Assembly: GCA_964500775.1 (NCBI GenBank) | Contig: CAZCQG010000047.1 | Location: 1 to 16,520 of the forward strand | Length of the DNA stretch: 16,520 bases | Origin: CAZCQG01 sp964500775 | GTDB taxonomy: Bacteria; Campylobacterota; Campylobacteria; Campylobacterales; CAZCQG01 | Reading direction: 5' to 3' | Shown here: piece after piece, positions 6,643-14,666 of the stretch | How the letters are laid out: each line of letters opens with the position of its first letter | How positions within the stretch are numbered: the first letter of the stretch is position 1 | Notes under the pieces: model-generated | Told to the model about the DNA's origin: nothing | The model's input: the letters and a program-made list of their open reading frames with translations, nothing else | Databases searched by the model: none | Program-made: the position numbers and the translations under genes

Positions 6643-7554
6643 TTAATTTTCAATGTCATTAAATAAGCTTCCTTGGTGTTCATCTACCCATTTTTGATAT
6701 TTTCGTTTTTTCCCTGCTTCTCGAAGTTTCAGTTCTCCTAGCTCTAGCTCTTGTGTTCCAAAAACTTGCAATACTCTATAATTTCTACCTTTTTCATCTC
6801 CAAAATCATCAAACGTGATTTTTATTTCAAGATGACAATTAAGCAAAGAACCGTTAGAAAATTTATGTTTACCCGCAATTACCTCTTGTTTAAACTTGGA
6901 ATCAGCCATACTAAAATCAATTTTTTCATTCTTATATCGTCCTCGCCAGTTGTATTTTCCTTCTTTTAAAACAGGTGAGATTATCTCTATCATTGCATCT
7001 TCATCTTCTGAAATAGTTGTATCATCATGTAAAATGAAGCTTTTAAAATCTTTTCGCTCTACTATATACTCATCTACATCATCTTCTAAGCTTCTATATC
7101 CAATCTTCTCTACTTTTTCATAAGCATCAATTTTTTTATAAAAATTTGAGATATATTTTTGCACGAGTTTGTCATTGAGTTTTTTCTCTATTTGTTCTTC
7201 TATTTCTAGTGTTTTTTGTTGATTGTCTAGCTCTAAATTTTGAAGCGTTGCTTCTTTGATTTTTTTATCCAAAGTTTCTGCTTGTGTATCTCTTGTAGCA
7301 TAGTGGGTAATAATATCATTCAAAGCAGGTGATAAATAATGTAATGTAGGCAATACAATAGCCAATATTTCAACTAATCCACCCTCTTGATAAGCTTCCG
7401 TTTCGATTTTTAACTCACTATCTAAAAGTTCACCTATCCTTTTAACTGCTTCAAGAAAATCTTTTTCAGCCTTGTTTCTCACAAAAGCATTCATGGCATG
7501 TGAATTATCTTTGAGGTAGTAGTGTAGTTCGAATTTTTGAATTATGTTCTTCAT
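6643..7554 (-). CDS. Uncharacterised coiled-coil protein in AT-rich accessory patch
   Basis: A 303-residue protein I cannot name. Residues 1-58 form an alpha/beta start (KFELHYYLKDNSHAMNAFVR, then AYQEGGLVEIL). A hydrophobic stretch at about 62-75 (EILAIVLPTLHYL) may touch the membrane. A charged coiled coil follows at about 90-130 (EATLQNLELDNQQKTLEIEE). The C-terminal part, about 185-270, looks like a beta-rich domain (ISPVLKEGKYNWRGRYKN, HLEIKITFDDFG). The layout recalls uncharacterised proteins scattered in bacterial accessory regions, but that is from memory. The gene is visibly richer in A and T than the housekeeping genes around it. The ATG at 7554 follows TGGAAA, and the RhuM-Fic gene begins 24 bases downstream, so both are probably transcribed together. 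Confidence 0.7.
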   Translation of the reverse strand: MKNIIQKFELHYYLKDNSHAMNAFVRNKAEKDFLEAVKRIGELLDSELKIETEAYQEGGLVEILAIVLPTLHYLSPALNDIITHYATRDTQAETLDKKIKEATLQNLELDNQQKTLEIEEQIEKKLNDKLVQKYISNFYKKIDAYEKVEKIGYRSLEDDVDEYIVERKDFKSFILHDDTTISEDEDAMIEIISPVLKEGKYNWRGRYKNEKIDFSMADSKFKQEVIAGKHKFSNGSLLNCHLEIKITFDDFGDEKGRNYRVLQVFGTQELELGELKLREAGKKRKYQKWVDEHQGSLFNDIEN

Positions 7555-7778
7555 ATAATTTCCATCATAGAGGACACTGTAGTATCCTTAGGTAAAATAT
7601 AACCAGAATCTCTTTGGCTAAACCAAACTCAAATCGGTAAATATTTCTCAATTGATGCACCTCTCTAGCAGGGAAAAGATGTTACATTAACTCTTTTTCT
7701 GTTGATTATACTTTATTAATAAATGATTTTCCTACTATGAATTATCAAAAAATTAATTATACATTAATATTGCAAAAT
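7555..7778. other. AT-rich intergenic stretch upstream of the accessory pair
   Basis: No convincing gene is present. On the minus strand a good -10-like TATAAT lies at 7710-7705, without a clear -35. An imperfect inverted repeat, AGGACACTG and TAGTATCCT (7571-7588, 7 of 9 paired), lies just ahead of the 7554 start and could be an operator. A short open frame (7628-7551) ends in an ATGA overlap with that start but has no convincing start of its own. No clear terminator for the Cys-rich gene ending at 7779 was found here. Confidence 0.4.
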
Positions 7779-8165
7779 TTATTTACGTAGATTCCTCCTC
7801 GCAAACCCCCTTCTGTGCGGTACAAAGCAATCACTACAATCCAAATGCTCATCTATTCCATCCGAAAAAACCTTGGCAAATCGAGAATTTATAGAGCAGT
7901 AGCTATGCACTTTTTTTCCCTCCGTTTCTACGGGTGTATCGTAAAATCGAAAATAGGGACAAGCACAAAAAAAGCAATTGAGCGATTCTAGTTTGTGGCA
8001 TTTTACCCCTTTTTCAAAAAGGGGGCAGAATGATTTTTCGCTTTTACTTAGAGATTCATAGTCGAAGTATTCGAGGAGCGATTCGTTTGAGAGTTCTTTT
8101 TTTCTAGATACGATAGTATCGCGTTTTTGAAGATGTTTTTTGAGCCACGTAGCATAGTCGTTCAT
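7779..8165 (-). CDS. Cys-rich small-domain protein
   Basis: A 128-residue protein with a charged, helical N-terminus (about 1-44) and a C-terminal Cys-rich domain. Eight cysteines (47, 56, 64, 67, 69, 90, 110, 113) and His57, His87 and His107 fit a metal- or cluster-binding fold. The pattern CPLF-x-KGVKC, NCFFCACPYF, HSYC and LDCSDCFVPH matches what I recall as the Pfam cysteine-rich small domain, whose function is not established. It ends in a basic tail (PHRRGFARRNLRK). Its ATG overlaps the stop of the DUF493 gene in an ATGA arrangement, so translation is probably coupled. I see no signal peptide. It might bind zinc or an iron-sulfur cluster, but nothing identifies a reaction. Confidence 0.7.
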   Translation of the reverse strand: MNDYATWLKKHLQKRDTIVSRKKELSNESLLEYFDYESLSKSEKSFCPLFEKGVKCHKLESLNCFFCACPYFRFYDTPVETEGKKVHSYCSINSRFAKVFSDGIDEHLDCSDCFVPHRRGFARRNLRK

Positions 8166-8419
8166 ATCACCCTAGTGATACTTTCTAGCTCGGCTAGTTT
8201 TGTGTACATACTTTGGAGTTCCTCTCGATTCTCGATCTCTATGCGGTAATTAAAACTTATATATTTGCCACCGCTAGACATCTTTGAAAATACTATTTCA
8301 TATTTTTTTTTACTGACCTCAAATATCTCCTTTTCGATCTTTTCTTTATTGATTCCTATGAGTTTAAACTCCCATATCGTCGGAAAATCTATCTGTGCTT
8401 CGCCTTGTATCTCTGTCAA
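8162..8419 (-). CDS. DUF493 (YbeD/HP0495-like) protein
   Basis: An 85-residue cytoplasmic protein of the DUF493 family: FPTIWEFKLIGINKE, a central helix and strand around KKKYEIVFSKMSSGGKYISF, and a final helix ELQSMYTKLAELESITRVI. The family (E. coli YbeD, H. pylori HP0495) has a small alpha/beta ACT-like or ferredoxin-like fold and a suspected regulatory role; no reaction is known. The start is a TTG at 8419, chosen because AAAGGAAA sits just upstream and no ATG or GTG is in frame at the right length. It lies 11 bases after the histidine kinase stop and overlaps the next gene by four bases, so all three appear to be one operon. Confidence 0.82.
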   Translation of the reverse strand: MTEIQGEAQIDFPTIWEFKLIGINKEKIEKEIFEVSKKKYEIVFSKMSSGGKYISFNYRIEIENREELQSMYTKLAELESITRVI

Positions 8420-8430
8420 ATCATTTCCTT

Positions 8431-10380
8431 TTAGTGTATCTTCGGTATACGGATTTCAAATACCGAGCCCTCTTTGTCGTTGTAGACCCGAACATTGCCT
8501 TTGAGGTTTTGTTCTACGATTATTTTCACGAAATAGAGGCTTAGCCCTTTGCCTCTAGATTTAAATTTCGTCGTGGTGTAGGGTTCAAAGAGTTTGTCGG
8601 GGAGCAATGAAGTATCGACTCCTCCACAGTTATCGCTCACCATGATGACGATCTCTTTTTCATCTGTTCGAGCGTCGATTGCGACCTTGGCTTTTGGGAT
8701 GCGGCGCTCTTTTGCTATATCGGCTACGTTAAAAAGGAGCGAGGTAAATATCTCTAGCAAGTCCGTAGGGGATGCTTCTAGAGCGATATTTTCTTCTATG
8801 TCGTAGGTGATAACGATATTTTCTTGCTCGAACGTCTTGTCCGTGAGATTCTGAATGTCTTTTATGCTGTTTATTAAAAGTATCGTATCACCGTATTCGG
8901 AATTGTAAAATTTTGAAAACTTACTAATCGTATCGGATAATAGCTCCGTTTCGTCGATGAGCATATTGAGCGTTTTGGTAGTGTATTCATCGGCTTTTCC
9001 TTCATCTTGGAGCTTGTCTATGAGGTTTTGGGTATGTATGGAGATGATGCTTAGCGGCTGTCGCCATTGGTGCGCTAGATTCATCAAAAGCTCCGACATC
9101 GCTTGCATCTTGGTCTGCTCAAAAATCACGTGGTCTTTTTCTTTGGATTTTTGTAGCTCTTCGCTGATGCGGCGTTCTAGGTCTTGATTGAGACTTTCTA
9201 GCTCTTTCTCTTTGGATTCTACTCTCGCTTTGTAGCTATTGTATATCTCGACGATTTTTTTGGAAAACAGAAGAGAGATTCCCAGTACTACGAAAATACC
9301 CACCATATACAAGACGGCAATTTTATTAAAGAGTGCTCTTTGCGCCTCTTCTAGCAGGAGATTCTGCTCTTTGAGCATAGCGGTGAGGTCATCGGTATAG
9401 TAGTTTGCACACAAGACCCATTCCCAGTCCTTAAACTCTGCGGCATAGCCCATCTTTTCACTAGTGCCCGCTTCTCCCTTTCTCCCCCAAAGATACTTAA
9501 TAATCCCTCCGCCGTCTTTCGCTTTTTCGAGAGCTTCTTGAATGAAATATTTTCCGGCGGCATCTTTGAGTGATTTGATATTTTCGCCCATAGGAATCGT
9601 AGTAGTAGGATTTGTGAGCAACGTATATTCTTTGTCTATACTCCAAATATAGCCGTCATTTTTAAATCTAATATCGGCAAGAAGTTTTTTTGCCTCCTCT
9701 TTGATGGCATCTTCAAACTCATCGATATAAAATCCCGTCCCGATTATCCAGTTGAAAGGTTTAAAATACTTTACAAACACTAGTTTCGGATACTCGTTTT
9801 TCTGATCATCGGGCTTATTGAAATAAATCTTGACAAAACCCTCCTCATTCGGAGAGGCGGCGATAATCTTTTTGTACGTGTCTAAAATATTGAGCCCTTT
9901 TATATCTTTGAAGTTGGTCATATCGACATTGCGAAATTTCTCCATCGGATGGATGAGGGAGTGGTTATTGTTGAGGTCGGCGATGAGAAAATACCCTTGA
10001 TTCTTCACCCCAAATCGTATCGGCTCTAGTGCGTCTAAAACCTTCTTTTTGATCTCCGAAAGGCTTTGGTCGCTCTTGTGTTTTTCGTAGATGTTATTCG
10101 CACTATAGATGGCGTTATCGACCATCAGTTTGAGTTCGTTTTGGAGGCGCGTTTCGGTTTGCGAGTTTATAGAAGAGAGGAGCTTTATGGCATCAGTCAC
10201 CTTCTCTTTGAGATAGTTCTCCTCTTGCGTGTAGTAGCGCTGCACAATATCTCTTTTCATAAGCTCGGTGCGCTCTTTTTGGAGATCTACGATGATGTAG
10301 GTGAGGTATCCTATCCCAAAGAGCAGGGATGCAAGCGGGAGGATGACGATGAGTTTAGAAATATTTTTTTCGTTGAGCAT
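8431..10380 (-). CDS. Membrane sensor histidine kinase with double Cache domain
   Basis: A 649-residue sensor. TM1 is about 9-31. A large periplasmic region holds two Cache modules (GYFLIADLNNNHSLIHP near 129-145; GYIWSIDKEYTLLTNP near 243-258) of the kind that binds small organic ligands. TM2 is about 354-373, followed by a coiled coil (388-420). The H-box LAHQWRQPLS contains the phospho-accepting His437, a form common in Campylobacterota. The ATPase domain has Asn551 in the N-box and DNCGG (583-587) as G1. The G2 stretch reads GKGLSLY where GxGLGLY is usual, a mild departure. No response regulator gene is adjacent, so the partner lies elsewhere. It leads an operon with the DUF493 and Cys-rich genes. 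The ATG at 10380 has only a weak ribosome site. Confidence 0.9.
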   Translation of the reverse strand: MLNEKNISKLIVILPLASLLFGIGYLTYIIVDLQKERTELMKRDIVQRYYTQEENYLKEKVTDAIKLLSSINSQTETRLQNELKLMVDNAIYSANNIYEKHKSDQSLSEIKKKVLDALEPIRFGVKNQGYFLIADLNNNHSLIHPMEKFRNVDMTNFKDIKGLNILDTYKKIIAASPNEEGFVKIYFNKPDDQKNEYPKLVFVKYFKPFNWIIGTGFYIDEFEDAIKEEAKKLLADIRFKNDGYIWSIDKEYTLLTNPTTTIPMGENIKSLKDAAGKYFIQEALEKAKDGGGIIKYLWGRKGEAGTSEKMGYAAEFKDWEWVLCANYYTDDLTAMLKEQNLLLEEAQRALFNKIAVLYMVGIFVVLGISLLFSKKIVEIYNSYKARVESKEKELESLNQDLERRISEELQKSKEKDHVIFEQTKMQAMSELLMNLAHQWRQPLSIISIHTQNLIDKLQDEGKADEYTTKTLNMLIDETELLSDTISKFSKFYNSEYGDTILLINSIKDIQNLTDKTFEQENIVITYDIEENIALEASPTDLLEIFTSLLFNVADIAKERRIPKAKVAIDARTDEKEIVIMVSDNCGGVDTSLLPDKLFEPYTTTKFKSRGKGLSLYFVKIIVEQNLKGNVRVYNDKEGSVFEIRIPKIH

Positions 10381-10401
10381 CTTGTAACACTTTTTTAATA
10401 T

Positions 10402-10425
10402 TAAGGGTTTTTAGAGGTGCCCTTA
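10402..10425. repeat. Inverted repeat in the kinase leader
   Basis: TAAGGG (10402-10407) and CCCTTA (10420-10425) flank a 12-base loop, between the predicted -10 of the kinase gene and its ATG. No T-run follows on either strand, so it is more likely an operator or leader hairpin than a terminator. Confidence 0.4.
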
Positions 10426-10436
10426 GTTCTTTGAAG

Positions 10437-10442
10437 ATTATA
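10437..10442 (-). promoter_or_regulatory. -10 element for the histidine kinase operon
   Basis: TATAAT on the minus strand, a full match to the sigma70 -10. No good -35 lies 16-18 bases upstream. Transcription would begin near 10430, giving a leader of about 50 bases that contains the inverted repeat at 10402-10425. Confidence 0.4.
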
Positions 10443-10472
10443 ATACCCATCCTTAAGCGTGTATTAATATTC

Positions 10473-11039
10473 TCATTCGAAAATTACACACGAAGCTATT
10501 TCGTAAAAACCGAGCATCGAATTTATGAGGGCGATTTTTTGAGAACGAAACACCATCTCTCTGGATATATCCGCCCTTTTGATGTCGAGCGTGGAGAGCA
10601 TACACCCCTCCAAAAGCGGTTTTTTTGGGGTGAGCCATTCATCATTTATGAGTATCGCCACGTTGCTAAAAGTGGTATCGCTAAGCAATCCGTCTTTGAA
10701 AATCAAAACCTCTTCGTTTTCCCCTAGTCCCTTTTTGAGGTTGTTGAGCGCATCTCTATCGGTATATTTAAAAGAGTAGTGAAGATCGGAATCTACGATA
10801 TAAAACCGCTCAATAGTTCTCAATCTATACGGTAAATATTCTATCGCGTAGCCCTTCGCATCATAGGAGAATCTACACCGAAATAATCCCTCACCATCAA
10901 AACGCAAAAGACTTTGCAAGTCGTGCGGCGTATCGTTTGTATAAAAATTTGCAAATGTACGCGCAATCCTTTTTTGATGGGAATCTAGATTGTAAAAAAC
11001 ACCGTCTCGGTATTGTATCGTCTCAAAAAATCGGTACAT
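10473..11039 (-). CDS. pabC: Aminodeoxychorismate lyase-like protein (class IV aminotransferase fold), PabC-type
   Basis: A 188-residue PLP-dependent protein of the class IV aminotransferase fold. PabC releases pyruvate from 4-amino-4-deoxychorismate to give p-aminobenzoate for folate. Supporting motifs are FETIQYRDGVFYNLDSHQKR at the start, the DGLLSDTTFSNVAI stretch typical of PabC and branched-chain relatives, and WLTPKKPLLEGCM. It is shorter than E. coli PabC (269), but short forms are usual next to PabB in this group. I chose the ATG at 11039 (MYRFFETI) with GAGGTG upstream, overlapping the end of pabB by 17 bases. An upstream ATG at 11078 would add 13 basic residues with no family match. 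Gene order pabB-pabC supports the assignment. The Lys that binds PLP is not certain by eye. Confidence 0.78.
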   Translation of the reverse strand: MYRFFETIQYRDGVFYNLDSHQKRIARTFANFYTNDTPHDLQSLLRFDGEGLFRCRFSYDAKGYAIEYLPYRLRTIERFYIVDSDLHYSFKYTDRDALNNLKKGLGENEEVLIFKDGLLSDTTFSNVAILINDEWLTPKKPLLEGCMLSTLDIKRADISREMVFRSQKIALINSMLGFYEIASCVIFE

Positions 11040-11904
11040 ATATTTTTTTATACACCTCTTCGTATTCACTTTTCGCATCGCTCAAAGCCGTGATGCCGCC
11101 GCCGCTTTTGTAGTAGAGCGTATCCCACTCTTGTTCGACAAAACGGATGAGGACAAAGCTCTCTAAAGTCTCTCCGTCATACACGCCGCCTACGCCGCAA
11201 AAATAGCCGCGCCCCCCCTCTTCGATATGCGCTAGAGAATCAACGACGCTGCGCTTTGGAGTGCCGGTGATAGAGCCTGCGGGGAGGAGTGTGTCTAATA
11301 TCGTGCCGATATTAGCAGACCAGTTTTTATCCAATTTCCCGCTAATTTTAGTGCTAGTCTGGAAAAAATCCCCGCGCGAACCGCGTATCCGCTCTGCATA
11401 CCGAAACCGTTCCACCCGCACCTCTTTGGCGACCAAAGCGAGGTCGTTGCGCAGTAGATCGACGCTCATCAAATGCTCGGCATACTCTTTTGTATCACTC
11501 AAAAGCTCCCTCAAGTCATTGTCGTTTTTGGATGTCCCTTTCATCGGGAAAGTAGAGATTTTATCGTTTTTGATGCTCACAAAACGCTCCGGCGTAAAAC
11601 AAACAAAACTCCCTTTTTTATAGAGCTTGAACAAACAAGCTGCCGCGTCATAAATCTCTTCTAATGTCGCATCGGTCGTGAGCTTGGTCTTTTGGGTGAG
11701 ATTCGCGAGGTAGAAATCCCCTGCTTCGATATGCCTTTGTACCAAATCAAAACGTCTTTTATACAGTGCAAATTCTTCTTTTTCATACGTTAAAATAATG
11801 TTTTCATCGCTACCTTTGGAATCTAAAGCATACCGTATCCCGCTAGGAATCTCGCTAAGTTTATGAATTTCAAAGCTCTTTTTATCATAACTCGTAAAAA
11901 ACAA
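11023..11904 (-). CDS. pabB: Aminodeoxychorismate synthase component I, PabB
   Basis: A chorismate-binding enzyme that, with the glutaminase PabA, converts chorismate to 4-amino-4-deoxychorismate. Motifs: FYLANLTQKTKL, SVDLLRNDLALVAKEV, DTLLPAGSITGTPKRSVVD with the family Lys, RGYFCGVGGVYDG, and GGGITALSDAKSEYEE near the C-terminus. From the TTG at 11904 it is 293 residues. The frame stays open upstream into the mnmG stop and encodes a PabB-like lead-in (KNKTPFLFF), yet no ATG, GTG or TTG lies there, so the true start may be non-standard. There is no good ribosome site at 11904. It lies between mnmG and pabC on the same strand and overlaps pabC. PabB is favoured over anthranilate or isochorismate synthase because of its size and neighbour. 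Confidence 0.88.
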   Translation of the reverse strand: MFFTSYDKKSFEIHKLSEIPSGIRYALDSKGSDENIILTYEKEEFALYKRRFDLVQRHIEAGDFYLANLTQKTKLTTDATLEEIYDAAACLFKLYKKGSFVCFTPERFVSIKNDKISTFPMKGTSKNDNDLRELLSDTKEYAEHLMSVDLLRNDLALVAKEVRVERFRYAERIRGSRGDFFQTSTKISGKLDKNWSANIGTILDTLLPAGSITGTPKRSVVDSLAHIEEGGRGYFCGVGGVYDGETLESFVLIRFVEQEWDTLYYKSGGGITALSDAKSEYEEVYKKIYVPIF

Positions 11905-11954
11905 AAACGGCGTCTTGTTTTTGCCGTAGCGGTTTGCGAGAGAGATAAAAGAAT

Positions 11955-13823
11955 CTATTTTTGTTTCTCGCGGATTTTTATATACATATGGACGATGTCG
12001 ATCGCCGCGGGGGTGATGCCGCTGATTCTGCTGGCACTATCGAGATTCCGTGGTGCGTGTTTTTTGAGCTTTTCGATCACCTCTTTGCTTAGCCCCGGAA
12101 GATCATCGTAGATAAAGTCCTCGGGGATGAGCGTCTCTATCACGTCGCTGATTTTTTTGATTTGGGATTCTTGGCGGCGGATGTAATTGTTGTATTTGGC
12201 CTCGATGAGGATTTGCTCTATCACCCTTTTGGGGAGCGTGTTAAAATCAGGAAATAAGGTAAAAAGTTTTTGCGTATCGAAACTTTTACGTCCGATAATG
12301 TGGATAAGTTCGGTCTTGGTACTTATTTTTTCTTCGCCCAACTCTTCTAACAGAGACAAGCCCTCTTTGCTCGGCGTGATATGATTTGCGCTCATAAAGC
12401 GGACTATCTCTTCGGTATGTATCCGTTCGCTCTCTATTGTTTTAAAGCGGGCTTCGTCGATCATCCCGTGTGTGTACGCATAGCGGCTCAGGCGATAAAT
12501 CGCATTGTCCTCGCGTAAAAGGAGACGGTACTCCGCACGGCTCGTAAACATACGATACGGCTCTTTTGTCCCTTTGGTGACGAGATCATCGATGAGCACG
12601 CCGATGTAGGCTTCGTCTCTGCGGAGGATAAAAGGTTCTTTGTTTTGGATGCTTAAAACGGCGTTGATTCCCGCCATCAAGCCTTGCGCCGCGGCTTCTT
12701 CATATCCCGTCGTGCCGTTTACTTGTCCTGCAAAGTAGAGATTCTTTAGTTTTTTCGTCTCAAGGGTGTGGCGCAGCTCCAAAGGATTGATATAATCGTA
12801 CTCTATCGCATAGCCAAACCGTACTATCTTGGCATTTTCAAACCCTTTGATACTGCGGAGCATCTTCCACTGGACGTCTATGGGGAGCGAGGTGCTAAGA
12901 CCGTTTATGTAGTATTCGGTGGCATCTTTGGTTTGCGGTTCGATAAAGAGTTGGTGGCGTTCTCGCTCTCGGAATCTATTGATCTTATCTTCGATACTTG
13001 GGCAATATCTCGGACCGATACCCTCTATCTGTCCCGTAAATAGCGGTGCTCTATCAAATGAGCCTTCGATGATGGCGTGCGTATCGTCATTGGTGTAGGC
13101 GACATAGCACGGGAGCTGCGAGGGGGTAAAATCGGTGTTTGCGTATTTGAAGCTAAAGGGCTTTGGCGGTTCGTCTCCGTCGTGCTTGTCAAGGACGCTA
13201 AAATCTATCGTTTTCGCATCCACCCTCGGGCAAGTCCCTGTTTTTAGTCTCCCGATGTCAAAACCCAAAGAGCGTATAGATTCGGAGAGTTTTATAGAGG
13301 GTAGCTCCCCTACTCTCCCCGCACCTAGGATTTTTTCGCCTATGTGAATCTTACCGTTTAAAAACGTGCCGCTAGTGACGATCACTTTTTTCGCACTTAT
13401 TTCATTGCCGACATTCGTCTGTACTCCGACTACGCATCCATCTTGTATCATGAGTGCGTCTGCCATCTCTTGCAATATATCGAGATTCGGAGTATTGAGG
13501 CAGAGATTGCGCATATAGATGCGGTAGCTATCCATATCTATCTGCGCCCTAGAGCCGCGTACCGCCGGACCTTTTGATTCGTTCAAGATTCTGTATTGAA
13601 GCCCGTTTAAATCGGTAGCCTCACCCATCACACCGCCGAGTGCGTCTATCTCTTTTACGAGATGTCCCTTTGCCAGTCCGCCTATAGCAGGATTGCAGCT
13701 CGCCGCCCCTATTTGCTCCGCGAGGATGGTGATAAGCAGCGTTTTTGCCCCCATTTTTGCCGAGGCTATGCTTGCCTCTATCCCTGCGTGTCCTCCGCCG
13801 ATAACGATTACGTCATATTCCAT
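11955..13823 (-). CDS. mnmG: tRNA uridine-5-carboxymethylaminomethyl enzyme MnmG (GidA)
   Basis: A 622-residue FAD enzyme that, with the GTPase MnmE, builds the carboxymethylaminomethyl group on wobble U34 of several tRNAs. The FAD-binding GGGHAG lies at residues 9-14. GAASCNPAIGGLAKGHLVKEIDALGG, GPAVRGSRAQIDMDSY and GIGPRYCPSIEDKI are strong family signatures, the latter with one of the conserved cysteines. The C-terminal helical part ends in LSRISGITPAAIDI-like sequence (SASRISGITPAAIDIV), which contacts MnmE in the family. The length is the usual one. The ATG at 13823 has no strong Shine-Dalgarno sequence. It is divergent from cdsA, and pabB follows in the same direction with its open frame running back into the mnmG stop. 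Confidence 0.97.
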   Translation of the reverse strand: MEYDVIVIGGGHAGIEASIASAKMGAKTLLITILAEQIGAASCNPAIGGLAKGHLVKEIDALGGVMGEATDLNGLQYRILNESKGPAVRGSRAQIDMDSYRIYMRNLCLNTPNLDILQEMADALMIQDGCVVGVQTNVGNEISAKKVIVTSGTFLNGKIHIGEKILGAGRVGELPSIKLSESIRSLGFDIGRLKTGTCPRVDAKTIDFSVLDKHDGDEPPKPFSFKYANTDFTPSQLPCYVAYTNDDTHAIIEGSFDRAPLFTGQIEGIGPRYCPSIEDKINRFRERERHQLFIEPQTKDATEYYINGLSTSLPIDVQWKMLRSIKGFENAKIVRFGYAIEYDYINPLELRHTLETKKLKNLYFAGQVNGTTGYEEAAAQGLMAGINAVLSIQNKEPFILRRDEAYIGVLIDDLVTKGTKEPYRMFTSRAEYRLLLREDNAIYRLSRYAYTHGMIDEARFKTIESERIHTEEIVRFMSANHITPSKEGLSLLEELGEEKISTKTELIHIIGRKSFDTQKLFTLFPDFNTLPKRVIEQILIEAKYNNYIRRQESQIKKISDVIETLIPEDFIYDDLPGLSKEVIEKLKKHAPRNLDSASRISGITPAAIDIVHMYIKIREKQK

Positions 13824-13850
13824 CTAGTTTTTTGTCCAAAGTTTTTGCGT

Positions 13851-13877
13851 ATTATATCAGAGGATGTGTGTTAGAAT
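13851..13877. promoter_or_regulatory. Divergent -10 elements between mnmG and cdsA
   Basis: For mnmG (minus strand) TATAAT lies at 13856-13851. For cdsA (plus strand) TAGAAT lies at 13872-13877, with TG one base upstream as an extended -10. Neither has a good -35, a frequent finding in Campylobacterota where the -35 region is weakly conserved. The cdsA leader then has AAGGAA before its ATG at 13908. Confidence 0.4.
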
Positions 13878-13907
13878 CTCAATTTTACAAATTAAGGAAT
13901 CTCAACA

Positions 13908-14666
13908 ATGTTTGAAAAAATATTCAAAGAGCACGGCGAGCGGGTTGCTACCTCTATCGTGCTTGTGGCGGCTCTTGTTATTACCCTCCTCTCTAATAGC
14001 CTTTTTGTTATTTGGGCGGTACTGGGTGCAGTTTTTATGATCGCGTTTTTTGAAGCGAATAAGCTTTACAAGCTAGAAGACGATAAAAGTTTTGTAGCTG
14101 CCGCTTTGGTGTGGTTCGCCGCCCCGTTTTTTAGCGAACCCGTCGTAGTCGGCATGGTCGCTATTGTGATTTATGCCGCCATGAGCGCATACTTTGAAGA
14201 TTTTTCGCAAAAACGATTGTTGCCGTTTGTATACCCTTCTATTCCTGTTTTATTGCTCTTGGCATTATTTATGAAGCTCGGAAGCCTCTATATCGCTTGG
14301 CTCATCGTCATCGTCGCGCTTACGGACATCGGAGCGTATTTTGTGGGGAAAAGCATAGGCTGTACGCAGTTTTGTAAAACATCTCCGAAAAAAACACTCG
14401 AAGGTGTCGCAGGGGGCATCGCCGTCGGGACTATAGGCGGTTTATTTTTTGGAATGATAAGCGAAGGCTTTATGTTTGCGCTAGTCGTTTCGCTCCTCAC
14501 TTCCGTTACGTCTGTTTTTGGTGATTTGTATGAAAGTAAGCTCAAAAGAGAGGCGGATGTCAAAGATAGCGGCAATATCTTCCCCGGGCATGGCGGGATA
14601 CTCGATAGGCTTGATGGATACCTTTTTGCCGTGATACCTTTTTATCTATTCGTAACGATTAATTAA
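13908..14666 (+). CDS. cdsA: Phosphatidate cytidylyltransferase CdsA
   Basis: A 252-residue inner-membrane enzyme that makes CDP-diacylglycerol from phosphatidic acid and CTP, the precursor of the cell's phospholipids. Several membrane helices fill residues 12-200. The C-terminal signature GDLYESKLKREADVKDSG, then PGHGGILDRLDG (about 205-237), is the CDS hallmark; Asp140, Asp219 and the SPKKTLEG motif (159-166) are also expected. Length is normal. AAGGAA lies at 13894-13899, about eight bases before the ATG. Its TAA overlaps the dxr ATG by one base (TAATG), so the two are translationally coupled; H. pylori has the same gene pair. This ties lipid head-group supply to isoprenoid synthesis. Confidence 0.96.
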   Translation: MFEKIFKEHGERVATSIVLVAALVITLLSNSLFVIWAVLGAVFMIAFFEANKLYKLEDDKSFVAAALVWFAAPFFSEPVVVGMVAIVIYAAMSAYFEDFSQKRLLPFVYPSIPVLLLLALFMKLGSLYIAWLIVIVALTDIGAYFVGKSIGCTQFCKTSPKKTLEGVAGGIAVGTIGGLFFGMISEGFMFALVVSLLTSVTSVFGDLYESKLKREADVKDSGNIFPGHGGILDRLDGYLFAVIPFYLFVTIN

